A stretch of 64,000 nt of DNA from Fistularia commersonii (taxonomy: Eukaryota; Chordata; Actinopteri; Syngnathiformes; Fistulariidae): assembly GCA_037954325.1 (NCBI GenBank), contig JBBMNZ010000019.1, forward strand, positions 11,126,501-11,190,500, given 5' to 3'. Below the pieces are notes generated by a model. The model worked only from the letters and a program-made list of their open reading frames with translations. It did not search any database and was not told the origin of the DNA. Each line of letters starts with the position of its first letter. Within the stretch, counting starts at the first letter, position 1. This document shows, piece by piece, positions 27,101-37,480 of this stretch. The translations under genes were made by a program, and so were the position numbers.

Positions 27101-27204
27101 ACCTGGATCAGTCATAAGGTCTCCGTTGCTATGGTTATTTACCGTAAGGGGGACTCACCTGGTACCTGCAGGCTATTGAGGTCTGCCTGCACCATGTCAG
27201 CCAT
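12275..27204 (-). CDS. hspa12b: Heat shock 70 kDa protein 12B, 684 aa
   Basis: This is a divergent Hsp70-family ATPase, linked in mammals to endothelial cells and angiogenesis. Coding exons in transcript order: 27204-27159, 26727-26645, 25965-25841, 25736-25550, 25237-25133, 24608-24492, 22201-22024, 18736-18650, 17375-17271, 15078-14820, 14681-14578, 13123-12933 and 12742-12275. The total is 2055 nt; human HSPA12B has 686 aa. Actin-like ATPase motifs are [18 protein letters not shown] near residue 65, [15 protein letters not shown] near 325 and FLVGGFAES near 490. The ending [12 protein letters not shown] and the segment [18 protein letters not shown] fit 12B rather than 12A. The start ATG ([10 protein letters not shown]) follows a non-coding leader exon. 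As usual for HSPA12 proteins, no C-terminal EEVD or standard Hsp70 substrate domain is present. Several splice sites abut TG or CA tracts. Confidence 0.97.
14539..14559. repeat. (GT)n tract beside the donor of hspa12b coding exon 11
   Basis: On the minus (transcript) strand this is a CA run starting about 18 bases after the 5' splice site at 14577. CA-rich RNA near splice sites is the known binding target of hnRNP L; binding here is inference. Confidence 0.85.
14682..14727. repeat. TG/CG-rich tract at the acceptor of hspa12b coding exon 11
   Basis: In transcript sense the 40 bases before the acceptor are alternating GT and GC steps ending TGTGTGTCAG. No ordinary polypyrimidine tract is present. 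Confidence 0.8.
15966..16078 (+). mobile_element. 3' tail of a non-LTR retroelement with (TTATTC)n
   Basis: The sequence 'aatttcctttggaagaaata' leading into 'aagtaattcttattc' resembles the 3' end of fish non-LTR elements, which end 'aataaagta' followed by short tandem units. About ten TTATTC hexamers follow. Only the tail is recognisable. Confidence 0.5.
16385..16720 (+). repeat. Degraded dispersed repeat
   Basis: Phrases such as 'gagtgttgcttcaccagcgt', 'ccctgctggaagc' and 'caggttttcctcaagaattt' match a repeat common in fish genomes. I know the text pattern but not a secure family name. The copy is diverged, with small deletions. Confidence 0.5.
16869..17164 (+). repeat. Fish dispersed repeat, copy 1 (diverged)
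   Basis: This repeat family has a fixed order of blocks: 'cctcacag', 'catgttctccccgtgtctgc', 'ttcctcccacagtc', 'aaaacatg', 'gataagcgg' and a short tandem tail (here 'aatgaatgaat'). The blocks are all present here in plus orientation with many substitutions. Other copies are at 27770-28560, 35399-35703 and 58670-58850. Confidence 0.7.
17569..18022. repeat. Three TG microsatellites in an hspa12b intron
   Basis: Interrupted TG tracts lie at 17569-17634, 17705-17763 and 17992-18022, in the intron between coding exons 8 and 9. The sequence between them is unique, with no supported gene. Confidence 0.85.
18599..18864. repeat. CA tracts flanking hspa12b coding exon 8
   Basis: CA runs at 18599-18643 and 18759-18864 surround the 87-nt exon at 18650-18736. 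In transcript sense they are UG repeats. The downstream one begins about seven bases after the 5' splice site, and the upstream one ends about 20 bases before the acceptor. The exon length is a multiple of three. Confidence 0.9.
18865..22023. other. hspa12b intron between coding exons 7 and 8
   Basis: A 3.1 kb intron with TG or CA tracts near 20381-20424, 20575-20600, 20690-20721, 21742-21781 and 21962-22004. The last tract begins about 20 bases after the donor of coding exon 7. No exon or recognisable transposon is seen elsewhere in it. Confidence 0.75.
22202..24491. other. hspa12b intron between coding exons 6 and 7
   Basis: A 2.3 kb intron with CA/TG tracts near 22885-22935, 23107-23135, 23309-23341, 23855-23910 and 24028-24110. 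Open frames here are only Cys-Val or His-Thr repeats read from the microsatellites. Confidence 0.75.
24694..24716. repeat. Poly-T run, 23 bases
   Basis: A pure T run within hspa12b intron sequence, reading poly-A on the transcript strand. It could be the tail of an old retro-insertion, but no flanking duplication is evident. Confidence 0.8.
25811..25835. repeat. CA tract next to the donor of hspa12b coding exon 3
   Basis: In transcript sense the 5' splice site GTAAGC is followed at once by a TG run. The tract is interrupted once by an extra A. Confidence 0.85.
26608..26634. repeat. TG tract next to the donor of hspa12b coding exon 2
   Basis: On the transcript strand this is a CA run starting about ten bases after the donor at 26644. 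Confidence 0.85.
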
Positions 27205-27309
27205 CTTTACAGGAGCCAGGGTCTGTAGAGCAGAGAGTTGTTAAAAAATTGTGAATATAGCTTAAGAATCAATGTTGTGACTATTAGTGCTGCATTGTAA
27301 TATCTAGCT

Positions 27310-27640
27310 CAGGGGCAGGGAATTATTTTGGCTGGCGGGCCACATTTCTTATTTAATTTTTATGCGCGGGCCAACTAGGTATCACGTAAATTGAGCAAAA
27401 TGAAAATTGCAGTTTAAATATTTACATTTTTTTGACATTTTGATTCAACTTTAAAATAATTCATTATCATATAAATGTACCAACATTATTTGGTATTTAA
27501 TCATCCATAAAAAATGAAACAAAAGGAAAAAATAAGGAGTTTCTAAATCTAATATTGATTACAAATAATAAAATATTCATGGAAAGTAGTTTGGCAGGCC
27601 GGATAAAAAAGCAAAATGGGCCACAAAATGCCCAGGTCTG
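27310..27640. mobile_element. Non-autonomous hAT-like element (MITE)
   Basis: The 331-base element begins CAGGGGCAGGG and ends CCCAGGTCTG, giving imperfect terminal inverted repeats with 'gggccaca' blocks on both arms. It is flanked by 8-base direct repeats, atctagct (27302-27309) and atccagct (27641-27648), which match at 7 of 8 positions. An 8-base target duplication and CAGGGG-type ends are the signature of hAT transposons. The AT-rich interior has no coding capacity. It lies in hspa12b intron 1. Confidence 0.75.
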
Positions 27641-27769
27641 ATCCAGCTACATAGTCGTGCGATGTGGCCGTCACTCAAATTTATGCAACTAAACCAAAAA
27701 CGTAAGGTTTCACAAAAGATGATCATCACTTAGGCTGAAATTTCATGAAACTTTTGACCACATGCAAGG

Positions 27770-28560
27770 TTCATTCATTCATGCATTCATTCATTCATTC
27801 ACTATCTATACCATTTAATCCTCCACTAGGAGTGCTGGAGCCGATTCCAGCTGTAGTTGGACGAGGGAAGGACTTCACCCTTGACCGGCTGCCAGTCAAT
27901 CAGACAGGCACATATCGTCACTTTCTTAAAATAATTCATTTTTTGATTGCCTTAATCAACTCCAACTCCTAAATCAACTCCTTTCCCATCTGTTTAAAGC
28001 GACTTATTCCAACTGATGCCAGCTGCTCTCTTACTTTTAGTTTTCATTGTTACCACTTTATAACTGTTATTGTTTTAATTTTTGTGTTTTTCATTTAAAT
28101 GTATATTTGGTGTATATGTATATGCCTATATGGTGTCCTTGAGTGACGTGTAAGTTGTGTTGTGCCTAAATAAAATGTATTATTATTATTATTATTATTA
28201 TTATTGTTGTTGTTGTTGTTGTTATTTATTCAACACATAGTTCAATTTTTGCGTTGTTTGAAAAACCTGGAAAACTGACTTAGACAACATATGACCCTTC
28301 ACACATAGAGACCACCACTCACTCTCTCACTCAGCATACAGAGACAAACAACCATCCATTTACAATTTCTCCCATAATAAAGAGACATTAAATCATTCAC
28401 TCTTGTTCATACGTCTGGGCAATTCAGGGTCTCCAATTAACCAGAGAACCCACAAAGACACAGGGAGAACATACAAATTGCATACAGAAAGGCCCTGTCG
28501 GAATCAAACCAAGGACCTCCTTGCTGTGAGGCAGAAGTGCTAACCACTGCACCGTCCTGC
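27770..28560 (-). repeat. Fish dispersed repeat, copy 2, split by an insertion
   Basis: The 3' end of the family (a 'tcattcattcattc' tail and 'ggagccgattccagctgt') lies at 27770-27905. The 5' part ('gggtctccaattaaccag', 'gggagaacatac', 'tgctgtgaggc') lies at about 28290-28560, both in minus orientation. The sequence between belongs to a different element. Confidence 0.65.
27940..28225 (+). mobile_element. Retroelement tail inserted in the copy-2 repeat
   Basis: The insert ends 'cctaaataaaatgtattatt' followed by a TTA/TTG trinucleotide tail, like the 3' ends of L2-type LINEs and related SINEs in fish. It interrupts the older repeat around it. Family and exact left border are uncertain. Confidence 0.45.
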
Positions 28561-30074
28561 AACATTAAGGGTTTTAAATTTCACAATATAGAAAAACAAG
28601 GGCTGAGATGCAAATCATGACGAGGAAAAATTAGCCGTGAACAAATCCGTGCTCTTGTTTGCTCATTCAGTTTTCCTGGTTATATTCAATGCTTGAAAAC
28701 CAGCCATAAGTCATCAAAAAAATAATACATATGTGTTTCACTCCGGGAGACGCGCCTTGAAATTCATGCAGAAAAATCAGTGCACCAGAAAAAGATGGGA
28801 AGGTGACCGTGGAGGGGAGCGGGACACACCCCAGGCCTCCTTTCCCTGTGACTGTCACGCTTTACATTTGCACCAGCTGCTCTGAGGACCAGACGAATAA
28901 TAAAACTTGGAAGTTTCAATTCATGGGCTGGAGTTTTTTTTTGTGTTTTTTTTTTACATTTCTTTTTACCAAAACAACGTGAATTCTCTGGGTCGAACAG
29001 ATGGAAGCTGGGGTGATGAATGTTAGTCGATTGGTAATCACTGCCAGATTTAATATTCGCTTGTGTACATTTTGGTGAGTAAAAAAAAGGAATAGTGAAA
29101 GTCTGTGAGTGGTTAAAAAAATTTAACCAAGGAGTGTTTGTTTGCACAATCCTCATTAATGAGAAGCCTGTGCAGAGATGGTATCACCCTGTGCTCGAAT
29201 CTGCTCTGTGTCTTTGTCTTTCGCATGGGAGTCATTGATTGCATTAGAAATCAAAAGAGTCAAATGAAACAAATGTGGCGCTTTAAATGTTCCTTTGTGC
29301 CGTTGTGTGTACTTGCATGTGTGCGTGTGTGCAATAACTTTGCTTGACATCCTTTATTCACGGACATCTGCATGCATTTACACAAGCATTTGCCTGAAAC
29401 ATATGACTGTAATGCATGTTTGGTACATGTGTCACTGGCCTTCCTCCTCTTGCTCTTGATATTTGGCGATAAAATCAGAGAAATCTCCATTTGCATATTT
29501 CAAGCAGGAGATCATCGACTTTAATTCCCTCGAGAGGAGGCTATACATTACTGGCAGGTGGTACTGTACTTTATGTTCAATACACATTTGGCAAAAAAAG
29601 ATTTTTTTTGAATGTTTGTTTGTCATCATGCATTTATTTGCAAAATCCAAATACATGCAGGTGCTATCTGGCCACATGTCATATCAGATTTAAATACTTT
29701 TACATTTTAATTCAACTTGACTGGTTTACATTCATCATGTCCTGGGAAGGTTTTGCACTTTTTGTTTTCCATTCACAATTATGGTTGTCATGACTTAAAA
29801 TGATCCCCAGGTGAGAAACATAATGCATTTGTTAGTTTTTTTTTAACAGAGAACCTTGAATAATATGGAAAATAACATTTTTATACCGACTTAAAGTGTA
29901 GAACCAGAGTGGGATTTTTTGCAGGGGGGATCCCTGCAAAGCATTATGGCTAAATAATCACTTTACCTCACTTTTATAGATGTTTGAATCCATCAGAACT
30001 ACTTGACAACTGATTGAGGGTCAAATGCGACATCTGAAGACAGGTTTCTATGGCAATGGTAAATGTGAACTTAC

Positions 30075-30330
30075 CTCTTTCAGTCCCACTGCAACACTGT
30101 ACTTTTGTCCCTCCTTGTCCCACTCCTGGCTGAACCAAAGAACAAGGATGCTTCTTCTTGGAATCTTATGTTGAAGTTGTAAAGACGCTGGCTAACAGGC
30201 GGATCCTGTCAGCAGGAGTGCGCCCGCTCAGGAGCGTCCGGAGAAGAAATTAACTGCACTTTTGTCTTTGGTTCTTTTAGGAAAAATCCCTGTTTTTTTT
30301 TTTCCTGAGGAAAAACTCTGCAGCTGAGCT
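30075..30330 (-). other. hspa12b: 5' non-coding leader exon of hspa12b
   Basis: A strong minus-strand donor, GAAAGAG followed by GTAAGTTC, ends a putative exon at 30075. The matching acceptor is at 27222, 18 bases before the start codon. The leader region is moderately GC-rich. The right-hand limit of the exon, which is the transcription start, is a guess. Confidence 0.55.
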
Positions 30331-30430
30331 CAACCCCTCTCTCCTTCGCTCTCACTCCACCCTGCACTGGAAAGCCTTGAGAGTAACAGGAGTGGGAGGA
30401 CTGTGACAGCGCACGGGGGGGGCCTTTGGG
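30331..30430 (-). promoter_or_regulatory. Putative hspa12b promoter
   Basis: This is the sequence just upstream of the leader exon. It contains C-rich and G-rich stretches and 'cactcccac'-type boxes but no clear TATA. The position is inferred from the leader exon only. Confidence 0.35.
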
Positions 30431-30431
30431 A

Positions 30432-32152
30432 TGTGTGTGTGTGTGTGTATGTGTGTGTATGTGTGTGTGGGGGTGGTGGTGGGGTTACCTCCCTGTGAAA
30501 TGTACTGGAGAGTGCGTTCCTGTGCAGATGGTGAATCCCATCATCTCCTCATCTTGGCCTTTCTCCCCTCCCACTCCTCTGAATCTTCCTCTGTTTAATT
30601 AGCTCTTCCTGTTGTCTCCCACGCCTCTCCCTTCAGCTCGTCCCCTTTTTCAAACATTTCCTTCACTTTGTTTTCCATGTTTCTTTCTTGCTTTCCCTGC
30701 CCCATCTTGGACATATTCATGTTCAAAAGCAGGAAAAAGCCAGGTGTATCTAGTTACCTTGGAACAACGGATCAGTGTTTTGGGTTTCTTCATCCTATCA
30801 TCTACCAAAACATGATATTTTGGGAGGTTTGCTACGAAGCTACAAGTGTTTTGCTGCACTTCCATGGAAATCAGTTAAAAGTTTGAATCACGGACAAATG
30901 CTTTTCGTTTTATTCCTGCCTGACTTTTGAGTGCTTTCTTATGCACACACATTTATGTCAACATCTACGCTGCAGGGATCTGATTTCTCCCCGCTAGAGC
31001 TGTGATTGAAAGCATACATTAACCACCAGGCTGTATGTGTATGTATGTATGTGTGTGTGTGTGTGCGTGCGTCTTTGTGTTTGTATGAAGCATGTACGTG
31101 CACGCTCTTTCTCGCACACGCACACACACGCACATGCACGCACGCACACACGCACACACACACACACACACACACTGAGACTAGCTGGCCCCACTCCCAA
31201 TTGGGCAAAGGAAGTCAGACCTTTTCAGTATGTGAAAGAAAGGGCTCTTGCACACACACACATACACACACATACGCACACACATGCATGCACACACTCT
31301 AATTCGATTTTGAAGTATGACATGCCAAGGAGACTGAGTGAGTGTGCGTGAGTTTCTGCGGGTACTTCTTTGTTAACTCCTGGGGATCGTTTGAGGTATA
31401 AACAATTTGTCAAGACCACGGTACTTTTGGGAGCGATGCCTGTTTTCAGGTCCAGGTCAAGGGTTCATCCTGCAGTGTGAGTAAAGGTAACACAAAGATT
31501 GAAATTTTACACCAACTGTTAAGCTACAGGATCAGTAACAATGGAAATCAATGCGATGTCCTACTAAGAATGGCTGTACAAAATACATGCGTGTGTGTGC
31601 ATGTGTCTGATTGTGAGTGTGTGTGTATCTGGAAGCCATTACCTGGCATGTCTCCACTCGCTGCCCAAAAACCGAAAGGGGCCCCATATGGATCCTGCCA
31701 TCATCTTTCTGGCTCGCTGTTGTTCTGACTCCCTCCTCGTTTCTGTACAGACTCATTGTTGTTCCTCTTTGTATGCATCTTAATAACGCCCTTATATATG
31801 TAGATTACTTTATTTATTTACAAACATTGTAGCTGTGCGGCAGACTTTTTGGATGTTTTATAGAGGTGCGCATGACAGCCCTTTCGAGTGACCAGCTGCC
31901 CCGAAATCAGTTCACTCAAACGGGAAGCCATGATCCAACCTGCCATAAAACGATGAATTACATACGCTATCACTGTCTTGGTCCAAATCCATCCTTGGAG
32001 GTCTAGACGCAGGAAGCCCAACCCAGGAAGTGATGGAGTCAGGTGACAGGAAGGAACCCTTGTGAAGCATTCCTCTCATGAATTCCACATTATCTCTGGG
32101 ACCCCTGAAGTCCTCGAGCAACGGAAACACACCCATGAGATGCACACCCATA

Positions 32153-32189
<37 letters not shown>
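30432..32189. repeat. Cluster of TG/CA microsatellites
   Basis: Tracts lie near 30432-30470, 31030-31067, 31116-31173, 31250-31290 and 32157-32189. Open frames through them are low-complexity only. The sequence between is unassigned intergenic DNA upstream of hspa12b. Confidence 0.85.
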
Positions 32190-32192
<3 letters not shown>

Positions 32193-33715
32193 GCTCACAT
32201 TGCAAGAAACTGGTCTTCCTGCAGGTCCTGGAAATAGCACATAATGTCAATTGTGGCAGGATTGAGAGCCCATTACTTGAGATAGCCAAGCAGCTATCAT
32301 CGGAAAAGAAACCTTCTATGGGTATTTTAATTACTGATACCTCGGCGATGGCCGCAGACAGAACCATAACACACATTATAACGGTTTTAGAAATGTCGAG
32401 GCAGAATCTGCTGACTACTCCTCCTCTTGATTAAAGATCTGGGATGCTGAGCATTGCTCTTTGGGCTCCTCAGGTGTGGGTGTCCTGCATCGCCGTCATC
32501 ACTCTGGATGGCATGAATTAAAACGAAAACGCCCGTTGTATTTATTTTGCCTTTATTTATCTGTGAAATTCCATTGAGATCCAAAATTTTGAAAAAATAT
32601 TGACAAGTAGCAAGCAGACCAAAAAAGTCAGAAAACATTAAGATGCAGAATGTATAAAAACTATTCAGGATCAACTTACAACTATATCAAGATCAGGCTA
32701 TTTGTGATCTAGGAGTCCTCATTAAGCCTTTCAACTATTTTCATAAAGTATTGGTTATGTAAGCAGCCAAAAGTTGGTCTTCTGTCATTTATTTTGTGTG
32801 AAGTAGCAGCGTCTGCACATCACCTTTCATAATTGTTTTTGGAAAATATTTTTATAATGGTGGGCGGTTAGCACTTATATCTCACAGCATGAATGAATAA
32901 ACCAAAGAATATCTTACAAAAAAATTCTAGACAACAATAATACGATTATTATTTTTCAAGGTTCAAGGCCCAAGGCCCTTTATTTGTCTTCCTGAGGAGA
33001 AACTGGCCTTGGAGCAAGGGACAGCTGCATGCATGAATACAAACAATCATACATCAGCATCACATAAAAACACCACATACTACATTGCATTAGCGCAATA
33101 TACCTTTTCATCCTCAAATTTGCATGTTTTAATAATTATTGTTTGATGCTTTCAGAGGAACCTCACGCAGAAATGGGGAGAACCTGGTGAATGAAAAGCC
33201 CAATTGAACCAGGGTACATGTGGTGAGGGGGAAGCTATAACAACTGTGCCAAAGTGCAGTTTCTACACTATTACCAATATTCATTTATATATCTACACCT
33301 CCCTATTTCATGTAATGCTGCACTGTATGTAACAATATGTAGCCTTAAAGGCGACTTAAGATGGCTGTGTATGAAAATACCGCCTATGGCCTTGCCGAGA
33401 AACCGGTTCCAGCTTTAAGCCTGGCACACATAAGATCTTATTTTTGATTGTGAAAGTGAATATGGACCAGGAGTGAGGTAACACATTTTGGACAATCTTC
33501 CCCTTAGGTTTCCAGAACAGATGATAATGTTTTAAATGTGTTACATGTGCTTTAAATCAATTCATATTGGTTTCTGGCAACTTCCCTGCGCGTAAACAAC
33601 CTATATATGAGCTCTGCTAATGCTCTGACTACAGCTGCATCTCACTAGAGCGGGGAAAAAACACATTTAACAAGGTGTGCCAGGCAGCTAACAACAATAA
33701 CAACAGCCACACCAA
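32190..33715. other. Intergenic, no gene seen
   Basis: AT-rich spacer. A block at about 32930-33070 ('tttttcaaggttcaaggccc' then 'aaggccctttatttgtc') looks like the reverse complement of a retroelement 3' end, but it is too short to name. Confidence 0.6.
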
Positions 33716-34225
33716 TCAATATAAAATTAAAACTACAAAGCATGAACACAGAAATAAATTCTGAGACGTTAGAAGATCCACAAACAGGCTGCAGAGAGCG
33801 ATACCGCTGGCAATTGCAGGTGCGGCAATAAAATGTGCAATTGGTCTGTTAGTCATCCAGCATATTGACGAGTCCGTCCAGATCATTTGGTGGAGTTGCC
33901 TGCAAACAGTCGAAATTGTATTTCCAGAATTAAGCTCTGCAAGACAAACCACTCCAAACATTTGGAACAGACGAGGACTGAGACCCAACACTACCACAAA
34001 ATAAGATGTAATTATGCTTGTCAAAAAAACATACAGAGTTGGTAACATGGGCGCTATCACCGAGAAAATCTGCAAGATGCCGGAGTTTCTCTGCTCATAC
34101 CTGCCACTTACATGAAAATGCATCACCCTGCTCACTATGGAATAAAATGAACACCAGGTGACAGCTTGACTAGGTGATCTCGCGTCTGGTTTAAGGTATC
34201 TCTGTGTAGGTAAGTCCAGCCACAT
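33716..34225 (-). other. Unassigned 169-codon open frame
   Basis: This is the longest open frame in the gene-poor region that is not low-complexity. The middle contains a very hydrophobic run (FSVIAPMLPTLYVFLTS, then YFVVVLGL) and the C-terminus has two more hydrophobic stretches, so it could read as a decayed membrane protein. I do not recognise a family and there is no splice or start context to support a gene. Chance is the more likely explanation. Confidence 0.2.
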
Positions 34226-34421
34226 ATGTTATAATGAAGGAGTGAGTTGTGACATCTTTGGGATCTGCAGCCTTGGGTGTGACGATCCCCTCACTGGAGA
34301 CAGTGTGTAAAACACTGTAATGTAACACAGAGGACTTAAAATATCGCTGATTTTCAAAATGCACTGGCAGCTAGAACTACACTAGGGTGATAAGCAGTGT
34401 GCAATTGGTATGATCTGGATA

Positions 34422-34708
34422 CAGGACTGTCTCAGAAAATTAGAATATTGTGATAAAGTCCTTTATCTTCTGTAATGCGGTTACGAAAACAAAAATGTCA
34501 TACATTCTGGATTCATTACAAATCAACTGAAATATTGCAAGCCTTTTCTTATTTTAATAATGCTGATTATGGCTTACATCTTAAGAAAACTCAAAAATCT
34601 TATCTCAAAATATTTGAATATTATGAAAAAGTAATTTTTGTTTTTTGAATCGCATTACAGGAGATACAGAACTTTATCACAATATTCAAATTTTTTGAGA
34701 CAGTCCTA
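34422..34708. mobile_element. Palindromic Tc1/mariner-like MITE
   Basis: The left end reads CAGGACTGTCTCAGAAAATT and the right end is its near-perfect reverse complement, AATTTTTTGAGACAGTCCTA. TA dinucleotides flank both ends (34420-34421 and 34709-34710), the normal mariner target site. Internal arms are also partly inverted ('aatattgtgataaagt' against 'actttatcacaatatt'). No transposase is encoded. The text matches a palindromic repeat widespread in fish. Confidence 0.8.
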
Positions 34709-35398
34709 TACATACAAACATACACACACACACATACACCTAAGAGGGGGCAGCATGGATGCCACATGATGCCAAATGCATCTGGTTGTGACAGACAATT
34801 TAACAATTTTCTGTGAGTTTGAATTATCCAGACTTGAGCAATTAAATGCTGATGAAGTGTGTGTAAAGTCTGGTTTCTATCTAATTGGGGCATTTTTATA
34901 AAATAAAAACTTTTTTACTTTTAATACTTTAATACTGACAGAGGCACTCTGTAAAAAGGAGCACAGGCAATGTGTTGGCATGAGGAGCATATAAATGCTG
35001 ATACTCGAATACCCCAGTATTGTTTGGGTCCTGCAGAAGTATAAAAATTATATTAATGGCATTAAAATCTCAGAATATAGTTTGATAGTTTGAAGCTCGG
35101 TACCTACTCTAATGCATAACTTTGTTTTTGTAACTTCACCTCAGCACACATTTCCTCCTTTTCACTCTGTGACAATAAATACAAAATGAGTCCTAAAAAA
35201 AAGAAATACAAACTATGTTCAATAATCTTCACATTTTTTCTTAACCTTTGTTTCTTCAGGCCTCACAGCAGCAGGTGCCAGATGTGCCCTAAGATGATGG
35301 ACCACATCAGTAACTTCATGTCACCGATTTCACCTACGGGGAGCAACCAGGGTGGATATTGACCCATTTCTAAAAAAAGAAGTTGGAAATAATGATCT

Positions 35399-35703
35399 AT
35401 GAGGGCGACACGGTGGCACAATGGTTTGCGCTTTGGCCTCACAGCACCAAGGAACCCAGTTGGATTCCTACAAGGGGACCTTTCTGTATGGAGTTTGCAT
35501 GTTCTCCCCGTGTCTGTGTGGGATTCCTCCCACAGTCAAAAAACATGCAGGTTAATTGGAAAAAATTTGGGAAAACTGCCCCAAATAAACGAGTGAGTAA
35601 ATGGTTGTTTGTCCGGGATGTACCTTGGACAGCTGGAATAGGCTCCACCATCCCACGCGACCCTGAGAGCTGGATAAGTGGAAGAAGATGAATGGATGGA
35701 TAA
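35399..35703 (+). repeat. Fish dispersed repeat, copy 3 (best kept)
   Basis: All blocks are present in order: 'gggcgacacggtggcacaat', 'gcctcacagc', 'gtttgcatgttctccccgtg', 'cctcccacagtcaaaaaaca', 'gcgaccctgagagctggata' and the tail 'gaatggatggata'. It is far better preserved than the other copies in the window. Confidence 0.8.
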
Positions 35704-36967
35704 TTATCTGTGACATAATGCTTTGGCTCTAATAATGTTAATGGGGGTTCATTTCTGTTCAAGCAAAGCAAAGCTTTGATCTAGACTTTTAACCTTCTCT
35801 TGATACAGACTATATACGCCAACTCTAACTTAACCAGTTCACCGTATCTCAGCAATTGTTCTGTATCTGTATCTGTTTAAATTAATGCAAAAACCACTTA
35901 ATATTTCTCCCACTGTGGCAAAGGGAAGCACGTAGGCGTTATATTAATTTTGGTAATCAAAGCGGACGGAGAATAAATTAAAGCTCAATATCCACGGCTG
36001 TGAGACGCAGAGGGATTAAAAACGATGAAATGAAGTTTGATAGAAAAGGAAACTTTATTTCTTTATTTCTTGATTTGAAATCCAAACATTGAAAAACAAA
36101 CTGAAATCCTCCACTTAAAACACCAACGCATTTAGTCATTGTAAATCCCCAACTAACAACCGCCTTTTCCTCTGGAAGTACACAGGGACGATTTTTACCA
36201 GACCAGATATAAAACGGAATCATTTTATAACATTTGATATTTTTGATTAGCTGGATCACTGCCCCTGGGCTTTTTCATTTCAATATAAAGAAGAAACATA
36301 CAAACAGAAGCCTCTTGTATCACATTAGAAAACCCCCGTGGACATTTGGAAGGTCTTAGATGCACTTTGGATGTTTATGTGAGCCTTAGTTATGCAAATA
36401 AACCTCCCCTGAGTTGGTATCATAGGCTAGAAAAGCAGTTGTGAAATTGTCTTGCACAATTACTGTGAGACTTTCCGCGTAATTTTCAAGTCTACATGGA
36501 GCCAAAATTCTGTATATGTGAGGGCCGAAGTGCAGAAGACACAGGGGACCCATTAGATGGAGAGTGAAGTTGTAATATCGGCGTGTACTGTGTGGTTCCT
36601 TGTTTTTTTTTCAAGCTTCCTGGAACAAATTTGGAGCAGGAACATATTCCTGCATTCACCAGTGTTCCAGTTAATATTAAACACACCGTGGCTTGATGGT
36701 GAATGAGAGCAGGACTTCGGTCTGCAGACCTGCACGTGAAGGAATACTGTTTGGGTGTAGAAAATAATAAAACCGGTATTGTGCAGCGGAGAGTGCACGC
36801 GTGTGTGTCCGTGTGCTAACGTGCCACTTCCTGTCCATGTGCACAAGGGTGTGTTGTGTGTTCTCCTGTGTGCACATTTATGTGAACATTTGTGCCCTTA
36901 TGAGAAGCATGGCTGTCAGTCTAAGCCGCAGGAAGGGCTAGGGTTCAAGACACATGCACACGGGAAT

Positions 36968-37006
<39 letters not shown>

Positions 37007-37480
37007 TGTGTGTCCAGATATTAAACATGACTCCCCTTTGACATAAAGTCTGGGCCATTGTATAATAAAAAAGAGAGACAGAGTAACGGTACAGGAAGGG
37101 AATTCATGATTTATGATTCAATGGCTGAGACACAGGGTGAGAATTATAGTGGAGGGGGCCTTGAGGGAGGGAGAAGAGGGAGGTGTGACAAAACATGTAA
37201 GGAGGCTTGGAGTGCGTTGAGAGACGCGTTTACTGTACATGCATGATATTAGGATCCTCTGGGATCCAAAACAATCAGCCCCAAAAGAAAAAAAACAACA
37301 GTGCTATCTGATCCCCCCTATCTTGTGACTCGATTAGTGGCTTAATATTAGACTTATTTTCCCGCGGGGGGACAGTCTGTCCTGGGCTCAGAGCCACAGG
37401 TGCTACGAGAAGTTTGACTCTAGGGTGAGACTGAGGAAAACTTTATTTATTTATAGAAGCAACAAATCTTTTTTTTTCAA
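35704..37480. other. Intergenic, CA microsatellite only
   Basis: No coding exon is seen. A CA tract lies at 36970-37013 and is followed by GTGTGTGTG, so it can fold back on itself. The rest is AT-rich unique sequence. Confidence 0.7.

Noticed and set aside
31912..32376. A 154-codon minus-strand frame
   Set aside because: It runs through a CA microsatellite and has no supported start or homology that I recognise. It may be part of an old repeat.
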